Shown here piece after piece: positions 16,913 to 27,177 of a stretch of DNA of 64,000 nt (positions are counted from its first letter, which is position 1; each line of letters begins with the position of its first letter). Below the pieces are notes generated by a model that saw only the letters and a program-made list of their open reading frames with translations, had not been told where the DNA came from and ran no database searches. This DNA comes from an uncultured Polaribacter sp. Its GTDB lineage: Bacteria > Bacteroidota > Bacteroidia > Flavobacteriales > Flavobacteriaceae. Position numbers and translations under genes: made by a program. Where the stretch lies: contig NZ_CANMVP010000017.1 of assembly GCF_947501385.1 (NCBI RefSeq), forward strand, positions 48,446 to 112,445. The letters are read 5' to 3'.

Positions 16913-19297
16913 TTATTCTTTTACCGCTTTTAAAATTAAAATATTTTCACTTACTTTAATTTCTGCAGGATTCAATTTCATTTTTACAAACGCACCGTCT
17001 ACATATTTTTGAGCTTGATCTTTATAATAAGGACTAAAAACCCTACCTGATTGTCCTGTTGGTATAATTGCTAGACTGTTTTCTACATCAGAGAAATCGA
17101 CAATTCTTCTGGTGGAAGGCCCTGCTTTTACTTTGTAAACACCTGTAGAATCAATATCATAAATCTGATTGTTAATCACTTGATCGCCACCAGAATTTAC
17201 AAAAGGGCCTACATTAAAAAAGCTTCTTAACATTGCTATTTCACCAACTGCATGTTTGTGCTCAACAGAAATTACACGTTCCCATTTCCAGTCTTCGACA
17301 TTTGCTCCTAATTGATTTTCTAAAAACAAAAAAGCATTTCTAAATGATTTTGTGATAATTTCTTGTTTCGTTTCTACCTTATTTTTTGTTGAAATGTCAT
17401 CAAACCAAACAGAACGCGCTCTTTGTGCTTGCACTGGCAAAACCTTCTCCATAAATGGTTTGTTTACAAATTGATTAAAACCTTTTCCCATTTCATCTGC
17501 AAATGTATTTTTCTGAAATTCATAAACCATTCTGTTGTAAATTACCGGACCAACTTCCTTCAAATCGTAATTTCCTTTCCAATTATCCAAGTGTGTAATT
17601 GCAATTTTTTCACTTGCAGATAAATCGTTTTGACTAATAGAGTTTAATAGGTTTTTAGCAATTTCAGGAGCAATTGGCGAAGTCACGTCCATCAACATTT
17701 CTGTAACATCTGTTTTTGTCCAATCATTTTTTGGCGCAACCAAATCTACAATTCTCCTAGCTCTGTCCTCTGATAAATAATAACCAGGGTACAACATATT
17801 TGCAATAGAATCTGGTTGATTATTCGCCGAATACACATAATTTATTGTTGGGTTTATTGCTTGCGGGTTCTCTTGGAAATCTAAATATATTACTATTTCA
17901 TCTTTACCTGAAGCGCCATCTAAAAATATTTTTGTGTACAATGAATCTCGGTATTTATATAATTTTCCTGAAGCAAACCACGCAATGTTATTTTTTGCAT
18001 CACCATACATCATATTCAAACCTGGCGCATGTAATTTACTCGCTCCCTTTTTAAAATCATTTAAATTTTTTGCGTGAGATATTTCATAAGCAACATCTAA
18101 AATTTTATTGTCTAATTTTGTATAAATCCATTGCATTGCAATAGGCTTCTCTGTTTCTAAACCTTCTACAACCCCGTTCATTAAAGGTCCATGTTTACTT
18201 ACTTTAATTGTATACAAAGAGTCTTTAATATCTTTTATTTTTAAACGTTTTTCAATAGAGGTATAATCAAAATATTCATTTTTGAATCTATATTGATTGC
18301 TATTTTCAGGGTTATTTTCTTCCACATAAAAATCGATATCATCGTTTTCAAACATTGTCAATCCGTATGCATAATTTTTGTTATGACCTAATAATGGAAA
18401 AGGAACCAAAGCCAAATGAAAACCATACATTTCGTAATTTGGAGTTTTTATGTGCGCTTGATACCAAACTGAAGGCTGAGAATATCCAATATGAGGATCA
18501 TTTGCAAAAATCACTTTTCCGTTTTTGGTTTTATCAGCCCCAATAACCCAAGAATTACTTCCAATAAATGGCGAAATTGGTAGTACATCTATCAAACTAT
18601 GCATTGCTTGAGAAAAAGCACCTGTAATCTCAGGATTTTTTTCATTTTCAATTAATGTTAAGTTTTCTGTTTCAGCACCTATCAATTCGTTAAAATAAGC
18701 AGTACCTAATTTCTCTTTTACTTCATTTAGCATCGGATCTGTCTTATGTGCAATTGCAAAGCTAAAAGCCATATACCCAAAAACATTATACATATCTTTG
18801 AGTGTATATGTTTCTTTATCAACACCAACCAAAGTAAATTCTATAGGTGTTTTCCCTTCTTCTATGTATTGATTAACCCCGTCTAAATAAGCCATTGCCA
18901 TACTATAAGAAGCTGAGTTTTTATCTAAATTCTGAATCGTTTTTGCAGAAGCTTCTTCAATGCCTAAACCAGAAAATAATTTGTCTGTCCGAATTAATTT
19001 TTCTCCAAAAATTTCAGACAATCTCCCTGCTGCGATTCTTCGAATCAATTCCATTTGCCACAACCTATCTTGCGCATGCACGTATCCTAAAGCGATATAG
19101 GCATCTTTTTGATTTTCCGCATTGATATGAGGAACCCCTATTTCATCAAAGTAAATGGTAACATTTTTAGAAGTATTTTTAATTTCTATTTCACCTTTGT
19201 AAGTTGGGTATAACGTTTTTGTGTACAGCCAACCACCAATAAAGATTAAAATTAGAATAAGGACTAAAAATAAGAGGATTTTTTTAATAATTTTCAT
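16913..19297 (-). CDS. Penicillin acylase family N-terminal-nucleophile hydrolase
   Basis: This 794-residue protein has an N-terminal membrane/signal segment (about 6-25). It is made as a precursor that cuts itself so that a serine becomes the N-terminal nucleophile of the beta chain. The site is G246-S247-N248-S249-W250, with Ser247 as nucleophile, followed by the conserved ANDPH. The alpha-chain motif GYVHAQDRLWQME is also typical. Relatives cleave amide bonds in beta-lactams or acyl-homoserine lactones; the natural substrate here is unknown. A quorum-quenching or general amidase role is possible. It is divergent from the DegT gene, with a TATCTTTG box on its own strand at 19325-19318. Confidence 0.92.
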   Translation of the reverse strand: MKIIKKILLFLVLILILIFIGGWLYTKTLYPTYKGEIEIKNTSKNVTIYFDEIGVPHINAENQKDAYIALGYVHAQDRLWQMELIRRIAAGRLSEIFGEKLIRTDKLFSGLGIEEASAKTIQNLDKNSASYSMAMAYLDGVNQYIEEGKTPIEFTLVGVDKETYTLKDMYNVFGYMAFSFAIAHKTDPMLNEVKEKLGTAYFNELIGAETENLTLIENEKNPEITGAFSQAMHSLIDVLPISPFIGSNSWVIGADKTKNGKVIFANDPHIGYSQPSVWYQAHIKTPNYEMYGFHLALVPFPLLGHNKNYAYGLTMFENDDIDFYVEENNPENSNQYRFKNEYFDYTSIEKRLKIKDIKDSLYTIKVSKHGPLMNGVVEGLETEKPIAMQWIYTKLDNKILDVAYEISHAKNLNDFKKGASKLHAPGLNMMYGDAKNNIAWFASGKLYKYRDSLYTKIFLDGASGKDEIVIYLDFQENPQAINPTINYVYSANNQPDSIANMLYPGYYLSEDRARRIVDLVAPKNDWTKTDVTEMLMDVTSPIAPEIAKNLLNSISQNDLSASEKIAITHLDNWKGNYDLKEVGPVIYNRMVYEFQKNTFADEMGKGFNQFVNKPFMEKVLPVQAQRARSVWFDDISTKNKVETKQEIITKSFRNAFLFLENQLGANVEDWKWERVISVEHKHAVGEIAMLRSFFNVGPFVNSGGDQVINNQIYDIDSTGVYKVKAGPSTRRIVDFSDVENSLAIIPTGQSGRVFSPYYKDQAQKYVDGAFVKMKLNPAEIKVSENILILKAVKE

Positions 19298-19317
19298 GGA
19301 AATCTATTTGATTCATT

Positions 19318-19347
19318 CAAAGATAATAGAATTATATTGTATTTTTG
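19318..19347. promoter_or_regulatory. Divergent promoter boxes between acylase and DegT genes
   Basis: TATCTTTG on the minus strand (19325-19318) faces the acylase gene and TATTTTTG on the plus strand (19340-19347) faces the DegT gene. Both fit the -7 element TAnnTTTG. Neither has a clean TTG 19 bases upstream, so these are weaker calls. Confidence 0.4.
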
Positions 19348-19372
19348 ATACCTTTATAAAATCACATTTTTC

Positions 19373-20536
19373 ATGAAAAAAATTCAAATGGTAGACCTTC
19401 AAGGTCAATATGCAAAAATTAAAGAATCTGTAAACAATTCTATTGAACAAGTTCTAGATACTTCTGCATATATTAACGGACCTTTGGTTCATGAATTTCA
19501 AGCAGATTTAGAAAAATATTTAACCGTAAAACACGTAATTCCTTGCGCAAATGGTACAGATGCATTGCAAATTGCAATGATGGGTTTGGGTTTAGAACAA
19601 GGCGATGAAGTTATTACAGCAGATTTTACATTTGCCGCAACCGTAGAAGTAATTGCTTTGTTAAAACTAACACCAGTTTTAGTGGATGTAGAACCAGATA
19701 CTTTTAATATTGATATTGAAGCTTTAAAAAAAGCCATTACTCCAAAAACAAAAGCCATTGTACCTGTTCATTTATTTGGACAAGTAGCAAATATGGATGC
19801 TCTCATGGAAATTGCTGTAGCGCATAATTTATTTGTAATTGAAGACAACGCACAAGCTATTGGTGCAACGTATACCTTTAAAGACGGAACAAAAAAGAAA
19901 GCAGGAACCATTGGAAATGTAGGAACTACCTCATTTTTTCCTTCTAAAAATTTAGGCTGTTATGGTGATGGTGGTGCTATTTTTACAAATGATGATGCAT
20001 TAGCGCATACCATTCGAGGAATTGTAAATCACGGAATGTACACACGTTACTACCATGATGTTGTGGGTGTAAATTCTAGATTAGATTCTATACAAGCAGG
20101 CGTTTTACAAGCAAAATTACCAAACTTAAATACCTATTGTGATGCTCGGAGAAATGCAGCTCGTTTTTACAACAATGCATTTAAAAATAATCCGAAGATT
20201 ACTACGCCAACTACAAAATCGAATGCAACCAATAATTGTGGTCAAATTTGTGACATTTGCGATTGCCATGTTTTTCATCAATATACTTTGCAAATAACCA
20301 ATGGAAAACGAGATGAACTCCATGCCTATTTATTAGAGCAGAAGATACCAAATGCTATTTATTATCCTGTTGCTTTGCACGCACAGAAAGCATATAAAGA
20401 TACGCGTTACAAAGAAAGTGATTTCCCAGTAACCAATGAATTGATAAAAACAGTAATTTCGTTACCAATGCATACCGAATTAGATAACGATCAATTGGAG
20501 TTTATTACAAAAACGATTTTAGATTTTTTAAAATAA
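19373..20536 (+). CDS. DegT/DnrJ/EryC1/StrS-family sugar aminotransferase
   Basis: This 387-residue PLP enzyme probably transfers an amino group to a nucleotide-linked keto sugar for surface polysaccharide. The PLP lysine is Lys192 in SFFPSKNLGCYGDGG; the ED-x-AQ motif (EDNAQAIGA) and the N-terminal INGP are also present. A cysteine-rich insertion at 289-298 (C-x3-C-x2-C-x-C, followed by H) interrupts the C-terminal domain. Such clusters can hold zinc, but this is inference. galE follows 127 bases downstream on the same strand, consistent with nucleotide-sugar metabolism. Confidence 0.92.
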   Translation: MKKIQMVDLQGQYAKIKESVNNSIEQVLDTSAYINGPLVHEFQADLEKYLTVKHVIPCANGTDALQIAMMGLGLEQGDEVITADFTFAATVEVIALLKLTPVLVDVEPDTFNIDIEALKKAITPKTKAIVPVHLFGQVANMDALMEIAVAHNLFVIEDNAQAIGATYTFKDGTKKKAGTIGNVGTTSFFPSKNLGCYGDGGAIFTNDDALAHTIRGIVNHGMYTRYYHDVVGVNSRLDSIQAGVLQAKLPNLNTYCDARRNAARFYNNAFKNNPKITTPTTKSNATNNCGQICDICDCHVFHQYTLQITNGKRDELHAYLLEQKIPNAIYYPVALHAQKAYKDTRYKESDFPVTNELIKTVISLPMHTELDNDQLEFITKTILDFLK

Positions 20537-20663
20537 AATTTTAGTTATGACGTTATTGCGATGAGGAACAATATTGCAGTTCCATTTGAATAAACAGATT
20601 ACTTCGTCATACTTCCCTGTCTGCTATCATGCAGGCTCATAATGACACGCTAAAACAAACAAT

Positions 20664-21674
20664 ATGAAAAAAATATTAGTCACAGGTGGTTTAGGTTTTA
20701 TTGGTTCTCATACAGTTGTAGAGCTACAAAACGAAGGTTACGAAGTTATTATTATTGATGACTTGTCTAACACAACTATAGAGGTTTTAGATAGCATTAC
20801 AGAAATTACTGGTACTAAACCCGTATTTTATAACATCGATTTAAGAGTAAAAAAGGATGTTGCAAACTTTTTTGAAAATAATAAGGTAGATGGTATCATT
20901 CATTTTGCCGCCTTTAAAGCTGTGGGTGAAAGCGTACAAAATCCTTTAGATTATTACGAAAATAATATTGGAAGTTTGGTCTACATTTTACAAGCAATGA
21001 GAGACCGGAATTTAGATCATTTTATTTTCTCTTCTTCTTGTACGGTCTATGGGCAAGCAGACGAATTGCCAATTACAGAAAATGCCCCTGTTAAAAAAGC
21101 AGAATCTACCTATGGAAACACCAAACAAATTGGTGAAGAAATCATACAAGAAACCTGTAAAGCGCACAATTTAAATGCAATTGCATTGCGTTATTTTAAT
21201 CCAATTGGTGCGCATAAGAGTATTAAAATTGGCGAATTGCCTTTGGGAGTTCCTCAAAATTTAATTCCCTTTGTTACCCAAACTGCTGCTGGGATAAGAA
21301 AAGAATTGTCTGTTTTTGGGGATGATTATCCAACTTCTGACGGAACTGCTGTAAGAGATTATATACACGTTGTTGATTTGGCAAAAGCGCATATTGCAGC
21401 TTTAAAAAGACTTATACATAAAAATAACAAACAAAATTTTGAATTTTTTAATGTAGGCACAGGAACTGGAACTTCTGTTTTAGAAGTTATAAAAGCATTT
21501 GAAAAAGCATCTGGAAAATCATTAAATTATAAAATTGTTGGCAGACGAGAAGGTGATATTACTGCCGCCTATGCAGATACCACAATTGCCAATAAAGAAC
21601 TAAATTGGAAAACAGAAAAAAGCTTAGATGAAGCTTTAGCTGCTGCTTGGAAATGGCAGTTGCAACAAAAATAG
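20664..21674 (+). CDS. galE: UDP-glucose 4-epimerase
   Basis: This 336-residue extended short-chain dehydrogenase interconverts UDP-glucose and UDP-galactose with bound NAD. The GGLGFIGSH nucleotide-binding loop lies at 8-16 and the catalytic Y150-x3-K154 lies in STYGNTK, preceded by the SSSCTVYG block. Length matches GalE (about 338). It would supply galactose units for polysaccharide or lipopolysaccharide. A strong terminator follows at 21698. Confidence 0.95.
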   Translation: MKKILVTGGLGFIGSHTVVELQNEGYEVIIIDDLSNTTIEVLDSITEITGTKPVFYNIDLRVKKDVANFFENNKVDGIIHFAAFKAVGESVQNPLDYYENNIGSLVYILQAMRDRNLDHFIFSSSCTVYGQADELPITENAPVKKAESTYGNTKQIGEEIIQETCKAHNLNAIALRYFNPIGAHKSIKIGELPLGVPQNLIPFVTQTAAGIRKELSVFGDDYPTSDGTAVRDYIHVVDLAKAHIAALKRLIHKNNKQNFEFFNVGTGTGTSVLEVIKAFEKASGKSLNYKIVGRREGDITAAYADTTIANKELNWKTEKSLDEALAAAWKWQLQQK

Positions 21675-21697
21675 CATCTACAATTCGTAGTGTACAG

Positions 21698-21728
21698 AAG
21701 TCTCAAATTATAAATTTGAGACTTTTTT
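21698..21728 (+). terminator. Terminator after galE
   Basis: AAGTCTCAAATT / AATTTGAGACTT is a perfect 12-bp stem with a three-base loop and a T-run, 24 bases after the galE stop. Confidence 0.85.
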
Positions 21729-21802
21729 AGTTTATTTAACAATGCATCAACCTTAGAAACTAGTTCAGTTTAGTAAATTTGAAATTCAAAAATTAACCAA
21801 TT

Positions 21803-24637
21803 ATGAAAAAATACTTTATTATTTTGTTTGCAATAGCTTCTTTTATAGCTTGCAAAAAATCCTCAGAAGAAAAATCACCAGAGTTAAGTATCAATTATAA
21901 AAAAATAGAACTAGACAATGGTTTAGATGTGGTTTTTCATGTTGACAAATCAGATCCTGTAGTTGCTGTAGAATTAATGGTACATGTTGGTTCTGCGAGA
22001 GAAATTGAAGGCAGAACAGGTTTTGCACATTTATTCGAACATTTATTATTCTTAGAATCTGAAAACTTAGGAAAAGGTGGTTTAGACAAAATGAGTGCAA
22101 GAATTGGTGCATCTGGCGCAAATGGTTCTACTTCTAGAGATAGAACAAATTACCTGCAAACAGTACCAAAAGATGCTTTAGAGAAAATGATTTGGGCAGA
22201 AGCTGATAAATTAGGTTGGTTTATTAACACTGTTACAGATCCTGTTTTAGCAAAAGAAAAACAAGTGGTTAAAAATGAAAAAAGACAAAGTGTTGATAAC
22301 AGACCTTATGGTCATAACCAATATGTTATTGGCAAGAATTTATATCCAAAAGACCATCCATATAATTGGCAAGTAATCGGTTCTTTAGAAGATTTACAAA
22401 ACGCAACATTAGAAGATGTAAAAACTTTTTTCAAAAAATGGTATGTTCCTAACAATTCAACCTTAGTTTTATCTGGAGATCTAGACATTGAACAAGCTAC
22501 AAAATGGGTTCATAAATACTTTGATGAAATTCCTAGAGGTGAAGAAATTCCAGAATTAGAGAAAAGACCTGGAATTGTTGAAGAAACAAAGTTTTTATAT
22601 TACGAAGATAATTTTGCAAGAGTACCCCAGCTAACTATGGTTTGGCCAACAGTGGCAGCTTATCACCCAGATTCGTACGCTTTAGATGTGTTAACTCAAT
22701 ATTTAACAGATGGAAAATCTGCTCCTTTAAATCAAGTTTTAATAGACGATTTAAAACTAACCTCTAGAACAAGTATGTTTAGTAGAAATTCTGAATTGGC
22801 AGGAGAAGCACAACTATCTGTAAGAGCATTTAATGATAAAAAATTAGATGCAGTAAAAGAAGGAATTGAAAAAGGATTTGCAAAATTTGAAGCAGAAGGA
22901 ATTTCTGAAAAAAATTTAAATAGAATCAAAGCAGGTCAAGAAACACAGTTTTACAGAAGTTTGTCTAGTGTTTTAGGAAAAGGAACTGGTTTGGCTTCTT
23001 ACAATACCTATACAGGAAATCCTGGTTATGTAAAAGAAGATATTAAAAGAACTTTAGCAGTAACCACAGCAGATGTAATGCGTGTTTATAATAAATACAT
23101 CAAAAACAACAATTATGTTGCCACCAGTTTTGTTCCTAAAAATGCTGCTGAACTGGCTTTAAAAGGTTCTGAATTAGCTGACGTTGTTGAAGAAAAAATT
23201 ATAGTGGGAGCAGAAGAAAATTTTGATCCAAAAATCGCGGCTAAATATGAAAAAACACCTTCTTCTTTCGACAGAAGTATAGAACCTCCTTATGGCGAAA
23301 CACCTTCATTAGCAGTTCCTAAAGTATATGAAAATAGTTTAGAAAACGGCCTTAAAATCTTCGGAATAAAAAGTGATGAAGTTCCTTTGGTTCGTTTTAA
23401 CCTAACCATTGAAGGTGGACAATTATTAGAATCTATGGATAAATTAGGAGTTGCAAATTTAACTGCAGATTTATTAAATAAAGGCACAAAAAATAAAACC
23501 GTTAAAGAATTAGAAGAAGCTATCCAAGAACTAGGCGCATCTATTTACGTTTATTCAGATAAAGAAAGTATTACCGTTAGCGGAACAACCTTAACTAAAA
23601 ACTACGACAAAACCTTAGCTTTAGCACAAGAAATGCTATTAGAACCAAGATTCGATAAAAAAGAATTCGACTTACTAAAAAAGGCAACAATCGCTAATTT
23701 ACGTCAACAACAAGCAAGCCCAAATTCTGTGGCAAGAAATACGTACAATGAATTAATTTACGGGAAAGATAATATACGTTCTAAAAATACTTTAGGAACA
23801 ATTTCTTCTGTAGCATCAATTTCGGTTGATGATGTAAAATCTTTTTACAATAATTATATTTCGCCATCAGTTGCTAAATTATTAGTGGTGGGTGATATTT
23901 CTGAAGAAAAAGTAGTGGCATCTTTAGCTGATTTAAATACAAATTGGGAAGGTAAAGAAGTCATAATTCCTGAATACAAAACACCCGAAGCACCAACAAA
24001 GCCTGTAGTTTATTTTTATGACATACCAAATGCAAAACAATCTGTTTTACAATTTGGTGCACCAGCTTTGGCTGCAACAGATAAAGATTTTTATGCCGCT
24101 TCTGTAATGAATTATATTCTTGGTGGTGGTGGATTCGCTTCTCGTCTAACACAAGAATTACGTGAAGGAAAAGGATATACCTATGGAATTCGTTCTGGTT
24201 TTTCTGGTACAAAAGCAAAAGGTGCTTTTACCATTTCTAGTGGCGTAAGATCTAATGTTACTTTAGAATCTGCTCAATTGGTAAAAAAAATATTAGAAGA
24301 GTACCCAACTACATTTTCTGACAAAGATTTAGAAACCACAAAGAGCTTTTTAATTAAAAGTAACACAAGAGCGTTTGAAACTGCTGGCGCAAAATTAAGA
24401 ATGCTATCTAATATTAGTAATTATGGTTTTAAACCAAATTATATAAAAGACAGAGAAAGCATCGTGAATAATATGACGAAAGAACAAATTAAGGAGTTGG
24501 CAAATACATATGTAAATCCTAATAAAATGATTTGGTTGGTGGTTGGTGATGCAGAAACACAGTTAGAAAGAATGAAAGAACTAGGCTACGGTGAACCTAT
24601 TTTATTAAATAAAAGACAGAAACAGATAAAGAATTAA
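21803..24637 (+). CDS. M16 family zinc peptidase, double-domain lipoprotein
   Basis: This 944-residue protein has a lipoprotein signal with lipobox cysteine Cys17. The first half is an active M16 (insulinase-type) domain: the inverted zinc motif H76-L-F-E79-H80 and the third ligand Glu159 in VVKNEKR. The second half (from about 500) is a second M16 repeat without a HxxEH motif, as in fused pitrilysin-like proteases. Such proteins degrade peptides inside a clam-like chamber; a periplasmic or surface location follows from the lipobox. A TAAATTTG box at 21774-21781 may be its promoter. It is convergent with fabD across a strong terminator. Confidence 0.95.
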   Translation: MKKYFIILFAIASFIACKKSSEEKSPELSINYKKIELDNGLDVVFHVDKSDPVVAVELMVHVGSAREIEGRTGFAHLFEHLLFLESENLGKGGLDKMSARIGASGANGSTSRDRTNYLQTVPKDALEKMIWAEADKLGWFINTVTDPVLAKEKQVVKNEKRQSVDNRPYGHNQYVIGKNLYPKDHPYNWQVIGSLEDLQNATLEDVKTFFKKWYVPNNSTLVLSGDLDIEQATKWVHKYFDEIPRGEEIPELEKRPGIVEETKFLYYEDNFARVPQLTMVWPTVAAYHPDSYALDVLTQYLTDGKSAPLNQVLIDDLKLTSRTSMFSRNSELAGEAQLSVRAFNDKKLDAVKEGIEKGFAKFEAEGISEKNLNRIKAGQETQFYRSLSSVLGKGTGLASYNTYTGNPGYVKEDIKRTLAVTTADVMRVYNKYIKNNNYVATSFVPKNAAELALKGSELADVVEEKIIVGAEENFDPKIAAKYEKTPSSFDRSIEPPYGETPSLAVPKVYENSLENGLKIFGIKSDEVPLVRFNLTIEGGQLLESMDKLGVANLTADLLNKGTKNKTVKELEEAIQELGASIYVYSDKESITVSGTTLTKNYDKTLALAQEMLLEPRFDKKEFDLLKKATIANLRQQQASPNSVARNTYNELIYGKDNIRSKNTLGTISSVASISVDDVKSFYNNYISPSVAKLLVVGDISEEKVVASLADLNTNWEGKEVIIPEYKTPEAPTKPVVYFYDIPNAKQSVLQFGAPALAATDKDFYAASVMNYILGGGGFASRLTQELREGKGYTYGIRSGFSGTKAKGAFTISSGVRSNVTLESAQLVKKILEEYPTTFSDKDLETTKSFLIKSNTRAFETAGAKLRMLSNISNYGFKPNYIKDRESIVNNMTKEQIKELANTYVNPNKMIWLVVGDAETQLERMKELGYGEPILLNKRQKQIKN

Positions 24638-24702
24638 AATGGCTTTGCTTCTAGAATTAAGAATCAAGACACGATTGTAAATAGTCTAATAATAGTAATT
24701 GA

Positions 24703-24738
24703 AAATCCCAATTTCACATTTGAAATTGGGATTTTTTT
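24703..24738 (+). terminator. Terminator between M16 gene and fabD
   Basis: AAATCCCAATTTCA / TGAAATTGGGATTT is a perfect 14-bp stem with a four-base loop and T7 on the + side. It separates two convergent genes and may work for both. Confidence 0.85.
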
Positions 24739-24750
24739 GTCGAAGTTTAT

Positions 24751-25638
24751 TTAAGAAATTACGGCTCCACTAGTAGCAACGCTTCTATCTATTTTACGCA
24801 TCAAACCTTGTAGTACTTTCCCTGGGCCCACTTCAATAAATTCAGTGCCACCATCAGCAATCATTTGTGTTATAGATTGGCTCCATTTTACTGGTGCAGT
24901 TAATTGTGCAATTAAGTTTCCTTTAATTGTTTCTGCATCAGTAATTGCTATCGCTGCCACATTTTGATAAACAGGGCAAATCGGTTCGTTAAAAATGGTA
25001 GCTTCTATTGCCGCCGCTAACTCTTCTCTAGCAGGTTCCATTAATGGTGAGTGAAATGCACCACCAACGGGCAACATCACAGCCATTTTAGCTCCTTTTT
25101 CTTTTAATATTTCACAAGCTTTTTCAACAGCTTCTATATCTCCAGAAATTACCAATTGTCCTGGACAATTATAATTTGCAGCCACTACTACTCCACTTTC
25201 TATTCGAGCGCAAACTTCTTCTACCAAAGCATCTTCCAAACCAATAATTGCGGCCATTGTAGATTTTTGAGCTTCACAAGCTTTTTGCATGGCCAGAGCA
25301 CGCTTAGAAACCAATTGCAATCCGTCTTCAAAAGATAAAACTCCATTTGCAACCAAAGCCGATAATTCCCCTAAAGAATGTCCTGCAACCATTTCTGGTT
25401 GAAAAGAATCACCTAAAACCTTCGCTAAAATTACCGAATGTAAAAAAATTGCAGGTTGCGTTACTTTTGTTTCCTTTAACTGCTCTGCCGTTCCTTCAAA
25501 CATAATATCTGTGATTGAAAACCCTAAAATATCGTTTGCTTTTTCAAAGTATTCTTGCGCCAAAGGATACTTTTCGTATAAATCCAATCCCATTCCTGTA
25601 AATTGTGCTCCTTGACCTGGAAAAATATATGCTTTCAT
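24751..25638 (-). CDS. fabD: Malonyl-CoA:ACP transacylase
   Basis: This 295-residue cytoplasmic enzyme moves the malonyl group from CoA to acyl carrier protein in fatty acid synthesis. The nucleophile is Ser88 in GHSLGE and the catalytic histidine is His196 in AFHSPLM. The N-terminal FPGQGAQ motif marks the start, so the ATG at 25638 is right. No other fab gene is adjacent in this window; the region upstream is a dead insertion sequence. Confidence 0.97.
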   Translation of the reverse strand: MKAYIFPGQGAQFTGMGLDLYEKYPLAQEYFEKANDILGFSITDIMFEGTAEQLKETKVTQPAIFLHSVILAKVLGDSFQPEMVAGHSLGELSALVANGVLSFEDGLQLVSKRALAMQKACEAQKSTMAAIIGLEDALVEEVCARIESGVVVAANYNCPGQLVISGDIEAVEKACEILKEKGAKMAVMLPVGGAFHSPLMEPAREELAAAIEATIFNEPICPVYQNVAAIAITDAETIKGNLIAQLTAPVKWSQSITQMIADGGTEFIEVGPGKVLQGLMRKIDRSVATSGAVIS

Positions 25639-25701
25639 TGTATCTGTATTTGTGTAATTATTTATTTAATTGTCGGCAAAAATAATCAAATTTATTTGAA
25701 G

Positions 25702-26990
25702 CTACCTGCCTGTCGTCAAGCCATGATGTAATATATCTTTTATTAGTTTCGTTCCTTCTATTATATATGATAATCTGTCCAAAGCTCATTTCAAAACTAT
25801 CACACTAGGCGGTTCTTGTGAATCAAACTCTTTCCACCTATCAATGCGTCCAACAATCCAAGCTTTTCACTTTATTCGGTAAGGGGTATGATGGTTTGGG
25901 AGTTTACTACTTTTCCTTGTAATTTACTGTTCATCATTTCTAAAACTTCTATTTGTTCTTTATCAAAAAGCTCTTCTATCAGTTTCCGTCCCTCAGAATC
26001 CGCATAGTCTATATTCATTTGTATAATTTTTAATAATGCTGTCATTTGCATAATAACCAACTTGCGGATTGCCCAAACATTTTCCAATTTTGTTTCTTCA
26101 ATTCCAAAACCTTGCTTTTCAAAATTCTGAGCAGCTATTCGATATGCCATCTTCCACTTTACCATTAGCAAAGCTTCTTCGTAATTTTACGATCTTTAGA
26201 GTGTCAATAACTTCCAATTAATAGCTCTTAATGCTTTACTTGTTACCTTGACTAATAGAAAGTTAAAGGAATAGTTGAAGAATATCCATTCTTTCTAAAC
26301 TGGTGCGACACCTTATCTCGCATGTTTTGAATCGTAATGCTACTTCTGCTTGTCTTTTATTGGTTTTAAAAATCAATCGTATAAATACCTACTATAGGTA
26401 CAGAATCGATTTCTTTGTATATACTATTTCCATTGTTTAAGTTTCTTATAGTTCTTGAACGTACAGGCAAATGGAATTTTTCATCAGGAACCATAACGAA
26501 CTGTTCATAAATTCACCCCTACCTATCCCCTATGAACATTACTGTTGCTATCTCTTTTAATATACTTTTACTTGTTTGGCTACTCAATCAATTTGTAGAA
26601 TTTCTTTTCTTTTAGGGTCTGTTATTTGTAATTTGTTTGAATTCTATCTAGCATATCTTCTGACTTATGAAAGATTTTGAAATGCGAAAACCCTAAAAGG
26701 TTTAAGCCCTCAACATTCAATACCAATCCAAGATGTATTTTGAAACAATGACCAGTATTTGACCTATCGGAAGACCCCAATCCATTATTTTCAATGCGCC
26801 TTCTCTTATAAGAACTCAAATTTACTCCACAGGTATTCTGTATAGATAAGAAATGACAACCCTCAAACAAATTTCCCATACGCCCTGAAAGTTCATTGAT
26901 TTTGTTATTGTTCAAAAATGTATAATATGCTTTTTGCTCCGCTTTTTTACTTACTAGTTATCTAATGATTGAATTTGAACCCACGCTAAA
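25702..26990 (-). pseudogene. Degraded IS4-family transposase
   Basis: Fragments in several frames on the minus strand add up to one IS4-type transposase. In order: AEQKAYYTFLNN and NNNKINELSGRMG with FLSIQNT and LGLVLNVEGLNLLGFS (about 26960-26630); TFIGD...YEQFVMVPDE with HLPVRSRTIRNL (about 26560-26430), covering the second catalytic Asp region; INWKLLTL and EALLMVKWKMAYRI (about 26230-26150); the C-terminal helical part at 26171-25872; and AWIVGRIDRWKEFDSQEPP up to a stop at 25702. Several stops and frameshifts separate the pieces, so it is inactive. Terminal repeats were not identified. Confidence 0.8.
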
Positions 26991-27177
26991 GTTTATTTTA
27001 TAATTTCATTTCACATCGCTCTAAACACAGATCGCCTAATTTCCCTATATAATTAGGAAAAAATGTTGCGAGTTTATTGTTTTTTAATTTAACAAAATTA
27101 TACTTATTCAATTGTATTTGTAGGTACACCGAAGCTGCGGTAGAAAAATTGTCTCTGAATGTGACAAAAATAAAATT

